Positions 24,365 to 32,820 of a stretch of DNA of 64,000 nt are shown piece after piece. The translations under genes were made by a program, and so were the position numbers. Each line of letters opens with the position of its first letter. Position 1 is the first letter of the stretch. The notes beneath the pieces were generated by a model. That model was not told the origin of the DNA. It did no database searches and saw only the letters and a program-made list of their open reading frames with translations. The DNA comes from Plantibacter sp. Leaf314 (GTDB taxonomy: Bacteria; Actinomycetota; Actinomycetes; Actinomycetales; Microbacteriaceae). The DNA is taken from positions 1,781,889 through 1,845,888 of the forward strand of contig NZ_LMOB01000001.1 of the NCBI RefSeq assembly GCF_001423185.1. The letters are read 5' to 3'.

Positions 24365-24682
24365 ATGGGACAACTGGTGTATGGCACGGGCGACGCTCGC
24401 GTGCGTCTCGACGACCGCATGCTCGCCCACGTCAAGACGATCGCGCTGATGAAGCTCCGCCGGAACGAGTCGTTCGCCCTGACGGTGCGACAGGACTCCA
24501 CCACCGAGGGGCGGACGACGCTGTGGCTGCACCCCGCGATCGCGCTGCAGTTCTCCTTCGACACCGACGAGGTCGGCGAGATGGACCGCTCCCTGCTCGA
24601 GTCGTTCATGCACGAGGCGAACACCGGCGAAGTCGTCGTGCACGCGTCGAGCGAACACGACTCCGCCGCCCGGTCGGAGTGA
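24365..24682 (+). CDS. DUF7882 family small protein (paralogue C)
   Basis: 105 aa. MGQLVYGTGDARVRLDDRML, KTIALMKLRRNESFALTV and RTTLWLHPAIALQFSFDTDE contain the full family pattern. It is divergent from paralogue B, with a 267-bp intergenic region that holds both promoters. SD GAGGG precedes ATG 24365. Function unknown. Confidence 0.82.
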   Translation: MGQLVYGTGDARVRLDDRMLAHVKTIALMKLRRNESFALTVRQDSTTEGRTTLWLHPAIALQFSFDTDEVGEMDRSLLESFMHEANTGEVVVHASSEHDSAARSE

Positions 24683-24701
24683 CCTCGGCGGCGGTGCCGC
24701 G

Positions 24702-24820
24702 CGCTCAGCTGTTCCGGAGCATCGAGACGAGTTCGCTCTTCCGCTTGCCGGAGTAGCCGCTCAGCTGTTCCGGAGCATCGAGACCAGTTCGCTCTTCCGC
24801 TTGCCGGAGTAGCCGCTCAG
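24702..24820. repeat. 56-bp tandem duplication of the 3' end of the adjacent gene
   Basis: Copies 24702-24757 and 24758-24813, plus 7 bp of a third. The unit is the last codons and stop of the minus-strand gene ending at 24761. One substitution separates the copies (24729 G, 24785 C), and it would be synonymous (CTG/CTC). Confidence 0.95.
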
Positions 24821-25027
24821 GCCGATCTCCTTCGCGCGGTCGCGGAGTTCGGCGACCGTCCAGTCCTCGTACGAACCGGACTCGCCGCCTTTCTCGCCGA
24901 TCTTCGAGCGGCCCTGTTTCGCCGCGGCGTTCGAGATGCGCGCGGCCTTGCTCTTGGACGCACCGTCGTCTCGGAGCTTCTCGTAGAGTTCAGGGTCCTT
25001 CAGTGACGGGTTCTGCTTCTCCGGCAT
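24761..25027 (-). CDS. DUF7218 / Rho-N-like SAP-type small protein
   Basis: 88 aa. KNPSLKDPELYEKLRDDGA-type sequence, then KSKAARISNAAAKQGRSKIG and a C-terminal SAP/Rho-N-like helix-extension-helix (WTVAELRDRAKEIGLSGYSG, KRKSELVSML). Such modules bind nucleic acids. GGGAGGGACGAC precedes ATG 25027. Its last 18 codons and stop are duplicated directly downstream, beyond the stop. Confidence 0.8.
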   Translation of the reverse strand: MPEKQNPSLKDPELYEKLRDDGASKSKAARISNAAAKQGRSKIGEKGGESGSYEDWTVAELRDRAKEIGLSGYSGKRKSELVSMLRNS

Positions 25028-25066
25028 GTCGTCCCTCCCGGTGATTCCAGCTGATCTGCCAGCAGA

Positions 25067-25822
25067 CTACGCCTGCTCGCCCAGGAACCAGTCCCTGGGG
25101 TGCTGGTCGGCGGTCGGCGGGGTGCGCTCGATCGTCGGACGCGCCCACTCGGCCGCGTTCGCCAGCACCCGACGGATGTCGGGGTGGTGGTAGACCGGGT
25201 ACTCCTGGTCGCCGGGCGAGAAGTAGAAGACCCGCCCACGCCCGCGGAGGTAGGCGACACCCGAGCGGAACACCTCGCCGCCGGCGAAGGTGGAGAGGAA
25301 CACCTCCTCATCGGGCCGCGGGATGTCGAAGTGTTCGCCGTACATCTCCTGCCGGTCGATGACGATCGGGTGCGGGACCCCCTGGGCGATCGGGTGGTCC
25401 GGCAGCACGGTCCACACCAGTTCGCGCTCGCCGTCGTTGCGCCACTTGAGCGCGCACGTCGTGCCCATCAGGCGCTGGAAGACGCGGGAGTAGTGACCGG
25501 AGTGCAGGACGACGATGCCCATCCCGGCGTGGACATGCCTGACGACGCGCTCGACGACCTCGTCCGACACCTGGTCGTGGGCGATGTGGCCCCACCAGAA
25601 GAGGACGTCGGTGTTCGCGAGCGCCTCCTCCGTGAGCCCGTGCTCCGGCTCCTGGAGCGTCGCCGTCGTCACGCTGACGGCCTCGCCGAGCGACTCCTCG
25701 AGTCCGTCGGCGATGACCCGGTGGATGCCGTCGGGATAGTGCCCGAGGACGACCGCGTCGCCGCGGGACTCGTGGACGAACTCGTTCCAGACGCGGATGC
25801 GGATGGGGGACGTGGTGCTCAT
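25067..25822 (-). CDS. ThuA domain protein (sugar metabolism)
   Basis: 251 aa class-I glutamine-amidotransferase-like fold. [40 protein letters not shown] and [20 protein letters not shown] are the diagnostic ThuA blocks; ThuA proteins work with ThuB-type dehydrogenases in trehalose, maltitol or other disaccharide use. The start ATG 25822 overlaps the upstream Gfo/Idh/MocA stop by 4 nt, so the two are coupled. Confidence 0.92.
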   Translation of the reverse strand: MSTTSPIRIRVWNEFVHESRGDAVVLGHYPDGIHRVIADGLEESLGEAVSVTTATLQEPEHGLTEEALANTDVLFWWGHIAHDQVSDEVVERVVRHVHAGMGIVVLHSGHYSRVFQRLMGTTCALKWRNDGERELVWTVLPDHPIAQGVPHPIVIDRQEMYGEHFDIPRPDEEVFLSTFAGGEVFRSGVAYLRGRGRVFYFSPGDQEYPVYHHPDIRRVLANAAEWARPTIERTPPTADQHPRDWFLGEQA

Positions 25823-26955
25823 GCGGGGACCTCCAGTTCGTGCCCGGCGGCGGCCGAGGCGTAAGCGGCGTCAATGACGCGGCTGCGGTGCAGGGCGTAC
25901 TCGCCGTGGTGACCGGCGAACCGCAGCTCGCCACCGGCGGACTCGCCCGCACGGATGGTCTCGAGGAACTCCGCGATGACCGACTGATGGTGACCGGACG
26001 GCACCTGCACGGCGGGTCGCTCGATCGTCGGCGCGCCGGCCACGTCGCGGTAGATCGTCACCGTGCCCTCGGTGTTGTAGTTGTCGACGTGGAGGCGGAC
26101 GCCGCCCTCGGACCCGAGGAGCTCGACCGAGATGTCCTCATGGGCCTTCGAGTAGGACGCCCACGACGCCTCGAGGTGCAGGCTGCCGCCGTCCTCGAAG
26201 CGCAGGAGGGCTGAGGCGAAGTCCTCGACGTCGAACGCGTGCGTGGACCGGCTCGAGACCGGACCGCCGCCCGAGGAGCCACCGCGACCGGCGCGGCCGA
26301 GCTCGTTGTAGGCGACCGCGGAGACGTGCGTCACGCGCGGTTCGCCGAGCAGCGACAGGGCGATGTCGAGGACGTGCGAACCGAGGTCGATGAGCGGTCC
26401 GCCACCCGCGGCCGCCTTGTTCGTGAACCAGGAGTCGATCCCGGGTACGCCCTGCCGACGCAGCCAGGAGGCGCGCGAGTGGTAGACACGGCCGATGGGC
26501 TCCTCGGCGAGGTAGCGGGCGAGGTAGGCGACGTCGGCGCGACGGCGGTGGTTGTAGGCGACCTCGAGCACGCGGTCGGCGGCCGTCGCCGCCTCCACCA
26601 TCTCGGCGGCGAGGTCGGCGGTGGTCGCGAGCGGCTTCTCGCAGAAGACGTGCTTGCCGCTGCGGAGTGCGGCCACGGCGATCGGGTGGTGCAGGGCGTT
26701 CGGCACGCCGATCGAGACGATGTCGAGGTCGTCGCGGGCGACGAGGTCCTCCCAGTCGGCATACGTGTCGGGGACGCCGCGGCTCTCGGCGAGCTCGGCG
26801 AGCCTGGTGGGTTCCTGGCCCGACAGGGCGACGACCGTCGCGCCGGGGAGGGCGGTGAAGGCGTCGAGGTGGGTGGTGCCGGCGAAGCCGAGGCCGATGA
26901 CGCCGACCCGGAGGTCCGGAGCCTTCGACGGTGACGTGGTGGTGCTCGTGTCCAT
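25819..26955 (-). CDS. Gfo/Idh/MocA family oxidoreductase
   Basis: 378 aa. N-terminal Rossmann [17 protein letters not shown] with GxGxxG, the conserved [13 protein letters not shown] (Glu-Lys-Pro), and [20 protein letters not shown] with a possible substrate Arg; [20 protein letters not shown] is the Asp-His catalytic block. It oxidises or isomerises a sugar or inositol derivative with NAD(P). It is upstream partner of ThuA. A ribosome-binding site GAAAGG precedes ATG 26955. The divergent ROK gene is its likely regulator. Confidence 0.93.
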   Translation of the reverse strand: MDTSTTTSPSKAPDLRVGVIGLGFAGTTHLDAFTALPGATVVALSGQEPTRLAELAESRGVPDTYADWEDLVARDDLDIVSIGVPNALHHPIAVAALRSGKHVFCEKPLATTADLAAEMVEAATAADRVLEVAYNHRRRADVAYLARYLAEEPIGRVYHSRASWLRRQGVPGIDSWFTNKAAAGGGPLIDLGSHVLDIALSLLGEPRVTHVSAVAYNELGRAGRGGSSGGGPVSSRSTHAFDVEDFASALLRFEDGGSLHLEASWASYSKAHEDISVELLGSEGGVRLHVDNYNTEGTVTIYRDVAGAPTIERPAVQVPSGHHQSVIAEFLETIRAGESAGGELRFAGHHGEYALHRSRVIDAAYASAAAGHELEVPA

Positions 26956-27025
26956 GCTCGGGCGGATCCTTTCGGGGTGCGGATGCCGGGCACGGAGTCG
27001 TGACCGGCGGTGGTCGACCTTCGCC

Positions 27026-27050
27026 ACTAAATATAGCGACCATATCTAGT
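27026..27050. promoter_or_regulatory. Candidate ROK operator between sugar operon and ROK gene
   Basis: Dyad with 9-bp arms, 8 of 9 matching (ACTAAATAT at 27026-27034, ATATCTAGT at 27042-27050) and a 7-nt centre. It is the most AT-rich spot of the region and sits in the 120-bp divergent intergenic space. Confidence 0.7.
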
Positions 27051-27063
27051 TTCGCAACCCTGC

Positions 27064-27075
27064 TACAGTCACCCC
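27064..27075 (+). promoter_or_regulatory. Leaderless promoter -10 for the ROK gene
   Basis: TACAGT at 27064-27069, 6 nt before ATG 27076. Confidence 0.6.
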
Positions 27076-28272
27076 ATGGTCGAACCGGGGGTCGAGACGG
27101 GCCGAGCGAGTGTCGAACTCGTCGCCGCGTACGCCTTCGATCACGGCCCGTTCACCGCCAGCGAGGTCATGGACGCGACCGGGCTGACGCGCGCGACCGT
27201 CCTCAACGCGTGCGACCTCCTCGCCGATCGTGGCTGGATCCGGGAGCTCGACGACGCACGCGCCGCGGGCGACTACCGACGGGGCCGGCCGGCGCGACGC
27301 TACGAGTTGGCCGCCGACACCGCGTTCGTCGTCGGCCTCGACGTGGGACAGCACCGGGTCGCCGCGCTCGTCGCGACGCTTCGAGGCGACGTCGTCGGCC
27401 GGGCGGAACTGCCGATCGTGGGCGGCGACGAGGATCCGGACCTGCGCCTCGCCACCGCCCGCGCCGCCGTCGAGCAGGCGACCGCCCAAGCCGGCACGAC
27501 GGCCGGCCAGGTGCTCGTGACGGCGGTCGGCGTGCCGGCTCCGGTCGACGTGCACGGTCGCTCTCCGCGCGGCGACCACGACTACTGGGCCCGGATGAAC
27601 CCCGACTTCGCGACCCGGCTCGGCCCCTGGGGCGAGGTGGTGCTCGAGAACGACGCCAATCTGGCGGCGTCCGCGGAACGGGCCCTCGGCGCGGTGGCGC
27701 GCGAGTCCATCGCCGTCCTCCTCGCCGGCGTGAGCTTCGGTGCCGGCCTCATCGTCGACGGCGTCCTGCTGCACGGCGGCGCCGGTGGTGCCGGCGAACT
27801 CCGCGTGCTCGGCATGGTCGAGGGTGTCGGCTCCTCGGAGGGACTCGACGGTGCCGCCCGGTCCTGGCTGGAGGAGGACCGCCGGACGGGACGGGTGCCC
27901 TCGGCGTCCCCGCTCGCCCTGACGCCCGTCGACGCGCTCGACGTGAGCCACATCGTGGACGCCGCGACCGGAGGCGACGCCTATACGGAGGCGCTGGTCG
28001 AACGACTCGGCGAGCGCCTCGGCCGCGTGTGCGTCGTGCTCGGCAGCCTCCTCGACGTCGAGGAGGTCGTCGTCGCCGGTGGCGTGGCGCGGGTCGCCTC
28101 CCCCGTCATCGCCGCCGCCCATCGCTGGCTCGAGCAGGGCGTCTACGCGCCGACCCCGCTCGTCCGGGCGTCCGAACTCGGGGCGGACGTCGTGGCCCTC
28201 GGTGCCATCACCCGCGCGGTCGCGACGATCCGCTCGCAGCCGTGGCGGTTCGCCGCTTCGATCACGCGCTGA
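27076..28272 (+). CDS. ROK family transcriptional regulator (winged helix plus ROK kinase fold)
   Basis: 398 aa. Winged helix-turn-helix in the first 65 residues (FTASEVMDATGLTRATVLNA, CDLLADRGWI), then the ROK fold: FVVGLDVGQHRVAALVATLR, VVLENDANLAASAERALGA, SFGAGLIVDGVLLHGGAGGA. The usual ROK zinc motif (CxCGxxGC) is missing and is replaced by GELRVLGMVEGVGSSEGLDG. It is therefore unlikely to be a sugar kinase and more likely a sensor. It is divergent from the Gfo/ThuA operon and probably represses it. Confidence 0.9.
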   Translation: MVEPGVETGRASVELVAAYAFDHGPFTASEVMDATGLTRATVLNACDLLADRGWIRELDDARAAGDYRRGRPARRYELAADTAFVVGLDVGQHRVAALVATLRGDVVGRAELPIVGGDEDPDLRLATARAAVEQATAQAGTTAGQVLVTAVGVPAPVDVHGRSPRGDHDYWARMNPDFATRLGPWGEVVLENDANLAASAERALGAVARESIAVLLAGVSFGAGLIVDGVLLHGGAGGAGELRVLGMVEGVGSSEGLDGAARSWLEEDRRTGRVPSASPLALTPVDALDVSHIVDAATGGDAYTEALVERLGERLGRVCVVLGSLLDVEEVVVAGGVARVASPVIAAAHRWLEQGVYAPTPLVRASELGADVVALGAITRAVATIRSQPWRFAASITR

Positions 28273-28310
28273 GCCGACAAGCGGTGAGTCGACGGACCCC
28301 GGACACCGCG

Positions 28311-28347
28311 CAGGGCCCCACCTTCCGCCAAGATCGGTGGGGCCCTG
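28311..28347. terminator. Hairpin terminator after the ROK gene
   Basis: Perfect 12-bp stem (CAGGGCCCCACC at 28311-28322 with 28336-28347) and a 13-nt loop, 40 nt after the ROK stop. Confidence 0.8.
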
Positions 28348-28483
28348 AGTGCGGTGTTACCGCGCTGCGACGGTCGTTCCGGCCGTACTCGTTCGGACCG
28401 TTCGCAGGTGACGGGCGACGCTGAGCGCGCCTGTGTCCTTCAACCGTTGCAGAAGTCGAACACGCAACCGACCCGAATCAAGC

Positions 28484-28505
28484 GTTAAGAACGATGGTTC
28501 TTAAC
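28484..28505. promoter_or_regulatory. AT-rich perfect palindrome in convergent intergenic region
   Basis: GTTAAGAAC at 28484-28492 and GTTCTTAAC at 28497-28505, with a GATG centre. It lies between the 3' ends of the ROK gene (28272) and the SDR gene (28526), where no promoter is expected. The remainder of this 250-bp space holds only the terminator. It may be a weak terminator of the SDR gene, an unknown protein site, or a site for the end of a mobile element. Confidence 0.55.
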
Positions 28506-28525
28506 GAATCGTGAAGAGCGCGGTG

Positions 28526-29530
28526 CTACTGCACCGACCATCCACCGTCGGACGGCAGGATCACGCCGTTGACGTTCACCCCGTCGTCGCTCAGGAGGAA
28601 GGTGATAGATGCCGCGAGCTGCTCGGCCGTCGCGATCGTCGGGATCGCCGCCTGGAACGGGGCGAGCCGTGCGGATCCCGCCTCGGACACGTTCGGCGGG
28701 AACGGGATGCCGGTGGCGACTCCGCCGGGGGCGACGGCGTTCACGCGGACACCGTGCGGCCCGTACATGAACGCGGCGCTCTTGGTCATGCCGACGACCG
28801 CGTGCTTGGAGGTCGTGTACGCGTTCCCCGAGGCGTTGCCGCGGAGCCCGGCCTCGGAGGCGATGTTGACGACCGAACCCGAGCCGGCAGCGACCATCGC
28901 CGGGAGGACCGCCCGGGTCAGCTTGAAGGCGCCCGTCACGTTCACGCCCATGACGCGGTCCCAGGTCGCGTCACTCGTCTCGTGCAGCGGGGAGAAGTCG
29001 TCGTTGATGCCGGCGACGTTGGCGAGCGCGTCGATCCGCTCCCCTGCCGCGGCGACGATCGCGTCGATGTCGTCCTGCTTCGTGATGTCGCCCGCGACCG
29101 TGACGAGGTCGGCGTCCGGCAGGCTCGCGGCGAGGTCGGCGAGCTTGTCCTCGAAGAGGTCCACCGCCACGACCCGGCCGCCCTCGCGCGCGACGCGGGA
29201 TGCCGTGGCACGGCCGATGCCGGAGGCCGCACCGGTGACGATCACCGTCTTCCCGGCGAACCGTCCGGCGGTGATGCGCTCCTGCCACCCCTCGGGCGCC
29301 GCATCGACCGGCGCGACGCCGTCGTTCGCCGCGAGGACGAGCTCGTCGATGAGCGACTGCGGCAGCTTGCCCTGACTCAGAGCCACGAGCTGCTGGAGCG
29401 GCAGGCCGGCGATGGGCGCGAGCTGCGACTCCTCGGTGCCGAGCTGGACGAGGAGGCCGCGGATGAGCGGGCCACCGGTGGGGTCGGCGAGCCAGGCGGC
29501 GATCGGGGTGTTGGCGGTGAGGACGCTCAT
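28526..29530 (-). CDS. SDR oxidoreductase with an N-terminal helical extension
   Basis: 334 aa. The SDR core begins at about residue 94 (KTVIVTGAASGIGRATASRV), followed by ANVAGINDD, SVVNIASEAGL, NAYTTSKHAVVGM (Tyr and Lys) and PGGVATGI. About 90 residues before it (GGPLIRGLLVQLGTEESQLA, GLPLQQLVALSQGKLPQSLI) form an extra helical domain that I do not recognise and that is unusual for an SDR. Start ATG 29530 with site GAAGGAACCC. It is divergent from a TetR gene and is its likely target. Confidence 0.88.
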   Translation of the reverse strand: MSVLTANTPIAAWLADPTGGPLIRGLLVQLGTEESQLAPIAGLPLQQLVALSQGKLPQSLIDELVLAANDGVAPVDAAPEGWQERITAGRFAGKTVIVTGAASGIGRATASRVAREGGRVVAVDLFEDKLADLAASLPDADLVTVAGDITKQDDIDAIVAAAGERIDALANVAGINDDFSPLHETSDATWDRVMGVNVTGAFKLTRAVLPAMVAAGSGSVVNIASEAGLRGNASGNAYTTSKHAVVGMTKSAAFMYGPHGVRVNAVAPGGVATGIPFPPNVSEAGSARLAPFQAAIPTIATAEQLAASITFLLSDDGVNVNGVILPSDGGWSVQ

Positions 29531-29576
29531 GGGGTTCCTTCGTTCTCGGGATGGTGGCGCACGGCGGATCCGCGAT

Positions 29577-29594
29577 CCGGACATCATTGTCCGG
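29577..29594. promoter_or_regulatory. Candidate TetR operator, SDR/TetR divergent region
   Basis: Perfect 7-bp inverted repeat (CCGGACA at 29577-29583, TGTCCGG at 29588-29594, TCAT centre) in the 158-bp space between the SDR and TetR genes. Confidence 0.65.
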
Positions 29595-29676
29595 TACACG
29601 GTACGCCGCCGACGACATGGCCACCAGCCCTCACGGTGGGCTCCCAGCCAGGTGCACCGGACCGGCCGCGCGGCGT

Positions 29677-29688
29677 TACGCTACCGGG
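29677..29688 (+). promoter_or_regulatory. Leaderless promoter -10 for the TetR gene
   Basis: TACGCT at 29677-29682, 6 nt before ATG 29689. Confidence 0.6.
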
Positions 29689-30246
29689 ATGCCGTCGACA
29701 CCCGCGAAGCCGAACCGCGGCCCGAGCGCGGGTCCGGAGAACCGTCGCGCACTCGTCGCCGCAGCGCGCCAGGTGTTCACCGCGGACGGGTTCGGCGCCC
29801 CGCTCAGCGCGGTCGCGAAACGCGCCGGGGTCGGCCAGGGCAGCCTGTACCGCCACTTCCCCGACCGCCTGTCGCTCGCGCTCGCCGTCCTCGAGGAGAA
29901 CGTCGGCGAGCTCGAGGAGCACGCCGCGCGCCCCGACGCCACCCTGGACACCCTGCTGGACGTCGTGATCGACCAGGCGCTCGTCACCTCACCGTTCGTC
30001 GAGGCCATCCTCGGGGCGGGCGACGACCCGCGCGTCACCGCCCTCGGCACCCGCCTCGACCGACTCGCGCACGAGCTGCACGGCCGGGAGCTGGCGGCGG
30101 GACGCATCGCGCCGCACGTGGAGCCGGACGACATCCTCATGGCCGTCTCGATGGTGGGTGCGACCCTCACCCGGATCCCGGCATCCCATCGCGCAGACAC
30201 CGCGGCTCGCGCGAAGGCGATGTTCCGTCGCTCCTTCGGCCGATGA
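29689..30246 (+). CDS. TetR family transcriptional regulator
   Basis: 185 aa. DNA-binding N-terminus RRALVAAARQVFTADGFGAP, LSAVAKRAGVGQGSLYRHFP. The C-terminal helices diverge, as usual for ligand domains. It is divergent from the SDR gene and shares a palindrome with it, so it probably represses the SDR and itself. TACGCT 6 nt before ATG 29689 supports this start; the earlier in-frame ATG 46 codons upstream lies across the operator. Confidence 0.9.
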   Translation: MPSTPAKPNRGPSAGPENRRALVAAARQVFTADGFGAPLSAVAKRAGVGQGSLYRHFPDRLSLALAVLEENVGELEEHAARPDATLDTLLDVVIDQALVTSPFVEAILGAGDDPRVTALGTRLDRLAHELHGRELAAGRIAPHVEPDDILMAVSMVGATLTRIPASHRADTAARAKAMFRRSFGR

Positions 30247-30353
30247 CGCGGCTTGGGACGATGGCACAAGAACGACCCGAACCGTGTGTCGACGGACCAT
30301 TGATGCGTGCGGGGACCGACCGTAGGGTCGGAGGGACAGAGAAGGGGTCCGCC

Positions 30354-30980
30354 ATGCCGGCCAACGCATTCGCCTCGATCGACGTCGAGGCCATCCCTCG
30401 CTCGCTCGGCGAACCGGACCCGGCGGCGACGGCCAAGATCATGGACGAGCTGGACGAGAACTGCCTCGCCTTCCTCGCCCACTCGCCCTTCTGCACCATC
30501 GCGACCTCCGACGCGGCGGGCACCTGCGACAACTCGCCCCGCGGCGACTACCCGGGGTTCGTCCGCGCACTCGACCCGAGCACCCTCGTGATCCCGGAAC
30601 GCCTCGGCAACCGGCTCGCCGACTCCCTGCAGAACATCGTGCAGAACGGCCACATCGGCATGCTGTGCTTCGTGCCAGGCATGAGCGAGACCCTGCGGAT
30701 CAACGGCACCGCCATCGTCACCGACGACCCGGCGCTCACGGCGATGCTCGAGCAGGACCACGTGACCCCGCAGCTCGCGATCGTGGTGCGCACCGAGGAG
30801 GTCTACCTGCACTGCGGTCGGGCGCTCCTCCGCGGCGGGATCTGGGACGCCGAGATGCAGGAGCTCGCCGACGAGGTGCCGAGCGCCGGCCGGATCTGGG
30901 CGAGCATGTCCGGGCTGAGCACCGAGGTCGGTGACGCGATCGACGAGGCCGTCGTCGTCGGCAACCGGAGCCTGTACTGA
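30354..30980 (+). CDS. Pyridoxamine 5'-phosphate oxidase family FMN protein (MSMEG_1061-like)
   Basis: 208 aa split-barrel flavoprotein. CLAFLAHSPFCTIATSDAAG, CDNSPRGDYPGFVRAL, LVIPERLGNRLADSLQNIVQ and GMLCFVPGMSETLRINGTA are characteristic. These proteins bind FMN or F420 and often accompany oxygenase reductases; this one is followed 25 nt later by such a reductase. Start ATG 30354 behind GAAGGGG. Its reaction is not known. Confidence 0.85.
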   Translation: MPANAFASIDVEAIPRSLGEPDPAATAKIMDELDENCLAFLAHSPFCTIATSDAAGTCDNSPRGDYPGFVRALDPSTLVIPERLGNRLADSLQNIVQNGHIGMLCFVPGMSETLRINGTAIVTDDPALTAMLEQDHVTPQLAIVVRTEEVYLHCGRALLRGGIWDAEMQELADEVPSAGRIWASMSGLSTEVGDAIDEAVVVGNRSLY

Positions 30981-31005
30981 TGGCTGGAAGCAAGAGGAAC
31001 TCCTG

Positions 31006-31950
31006 ATGCGCAACCGCGCGGGCATGACCCCGCTCATCGTCCAGGAGATCGTGCGCGAGACGCCCACGATCGTCAGCGTGGTGCTCGCCGACCCTGAGGG
31101 CCGCCGCCTCCCCGCGTGGGACCCCGGCGCCCACATTGACCTGCAGCTCATCACCCGCCACGAACGGCAGTACTCGCTCTGCGGCGATCCCGCCGACGAG
31201 TTCCACTACCGGATCGCGGTCCTGCGCGAAGAGCATTCGCGGGGCGCGTCCCACTACATCCACACCTTCCTCCGCGTCGGCCGGAAGGTCTTCATCCGGC
31301 CCCCACGGAACCTGTTCCCGCTCTCGGACGCGAAACGCCACCTGCTCCTCGCCGCGGGCATCGGGATCACGCCGCTGCTCTCGATGGCGCGACGACTCGC
31401 CGCCGGCGATGCCGACTGGACGCTCGTGTACGCGGTGCGCACCCGCGAGGACGTCGCGTTCGGGCCGGAACTCGACGCCCTCGGCGACCACGTGCGGATC
31501 CACGTCAGCGGGGAGAGCGGACGGCTCGACCTCGCCGGGCTCCTCGCCGGGCTCGAGCCGGGCACCGACGTGTCCGCGTGCGGGCCGCGCGGCTTCACCG
31601 ACACCCTCACCGATCTGGCGGAGACCTTGCCGGACGACTGCCGGCTGCACCTCGAGCGGTTCGAGCCGAAGCCCCGCGCCTACCTGCCGAACACGGCCTT
31701 CACCGTGGAGTGCGCGCGCTCCGAGCGCACTGTCGAGGTCACGGCAGGGCAGACGATGCTGCAGGCGATGCAGGCCGCGCGGGTCGGCATCCCCGGCTCG
31801 TGCCTGCGGGGCGTCTGCGGCTCGTGCGCGGTGCAGGTGGTCGACGGCACGCCCGAGCATCGTGACTCGCTGACGACCGACGACGCGTCGATGATCATGT
31901 ACCCGTGCGTCTCACGGTCGCAGACGCCGACGCTCGTGATCGACGCCTAG
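31006..31950 (+). CDS. Phthalate-dioxygenase-type reductase (FNR domain plus C-terminal 2Fe-2S ferredoxin)
   Basis: 314 aa. FAD/FMN domain with RQYSLCGD (R-x-Y-S), NAD domain HLLLAAGIGITPLLSMARRL, and a plant-type ferredoxin at the end with Cys266, Cys271, Cys274 and Cys301 (SCLRGVCGSC and YPCVSRSQ). It transfers electrons from NAD(P)H to a mono- or dioxygenase. No oxygenase subunit is nearby. The ATG at 31006 has AGAGGAAC 5 nt upstream. It is probably co-transcribed with the preceding flavoprotein. Confidence 0.92.
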   Translation: MRNRAGMTPLIVQEIVRETPTIVSVVLADPEGRRLPAWDPGAHIDLQLITRHERQYSLCGDPADEFHYRIAVLREEHSRGASHYIHTFLRVGRKVFIRPPRNLFPLSDAKRHLLLAAGIGITPLLSMARRLAAGDADWTLVYAVRTREDVAFGPELDALGDHVRIHVSGESGRLDLAGLLAGLEPGTDVSACGPRGFTDTLTDLAETLPDDCRLHLERFEPKPRAYLPNTAFTVECARSERTVEVTAGQTMLQAMQAARVGIPGSCLRGVCGSCAVQVVDGTPEHRDSLTTDDASMIMYPCVSRSQTPTLVIDA

Positions 31951-31986
31951 GCGCGCGGGAGGCAGGCCGACCCGACAGATCTCCCG

Positions 31987-32820
31987 TCAGGGGCGCCAGG
32001 CGGCGTCGGCGGAGGCCAGGACCGTACCGTCGGCGGCACGCACGACGACCGAGGTGCCGGCAGCGTCGTCCGTGCCGACGATGCGGAACGTCGTGTCCAC
32101 GAGCACCGGCGCCTTCGCGCGGAACCGCACCGATACGAGACGGCGACCGTCGGCATGCGCGGCGAGCGCATCGAGGACGAGGATGCGGGTCAGTGGACCG
32201 TGCACGAGCAGATCGTCGAGCCCCTCGACGTCGCGCGCCCAGCGGCGGTCGTAGTGGATCCGATGCGTGTTGCCGGTCACGGCCGAGAACCGGAACAGCT
32301 GACGGGAGTCGAGCGAGCGGCGCTCCGACCAGTCGGCGCCCTCGTCGGGATCGGCCGCGTCCTCCGGAGCCGGTGCCGGTGCCGGCACCCGCGGCGTCGG
32401 GACTGCCGGCTGGGCCTCCAGGAACACGTCGTGCCAGGTGCTCCGCACGGCGACCTCGCCGTCGACGACGAACTCGCGGACGAGGTCCGCGAAGACGAGG
32501 CGACCCGCCCGACCCTGCTTCTCGACGAGCGAACCGAGACTCGTGCGCTGCGTCACCGGCTCGCCGTAGCGGAGCGGCCGGAGGAACTCCGTGTCCTCCC
32601 CCGCGTACATGCGGCGTGGCAGGTCGATGGTCGGCAGCACGCCGTCCTCGGCCGGTGAGCCGTCCTCACGGAGCTGGGCGAACGGCGTCGTGAACGGGAA
32701 GTAGACGCCCTCCCACCCGGCCGGGAGCTCCTCGCCGACGACCGGCTCCGGCATCCCGGTCGCGAAGGTGCTCCGGTACCAGGACGCGGGCCCGGCCTCC
32801 AACCGTTCCTCGCGTTCCAT
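31987..32820 (-). CDS. MaoC-like (FAS1/HTD2-type) dehydratase/hydratase
   Basis: 277 aa, two hot-dog domains. The C-terminal one has the hydratase signature FRFSAVTGNTHRIHYDRRWA and LLVHGPLTRILVLDALAAHA. The N-terminal one (VGEELPAGWEGVYFPFTTPF, FLRPLRYGEPVTQRTSLGS) is the degenerate partner. This arrangement occurs in mesaconyl-C4-CoA hydratase and related enzymes. The start ATG lies directly against the stop of the CoA-transferase gene, and both are in one operon, which suggests a CoA-thioester pathway, possibly C5-dicarboxylate metabolism (inference). Confidence 0.87.
   Translation of the reverse strand: MEREERLEAGPASWYRSTFATGMPEPVVGEELPAGWEGVYFPFTTPFAQLREDGSPAEDGVLPTIDLPRRMYAGEDTEFLRPLRYGEPVTQRTSLGSLVEKQGRAGRLVFADLVREFVVDGEVAVRSTWHDVFLEAQPAVPTPRVPAPAPAPEDAADPDEGADWSERRSLDSRQLFRFSAVTGNTHRIHYDRRWARDVEGLDDLLVHGPLTRILVLDALAAHADGRRLVSVRFRAKAPVLVDTTFRIVGTDDAAGTSVVVRAADGTVLASADAAWRP

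Noticed and set aside
24702..24820. The 56-bp repeat as a CRISPR or attachment site
   Set aside because: There are only two copies with no spacer between them, and the unit is the end of a gene.
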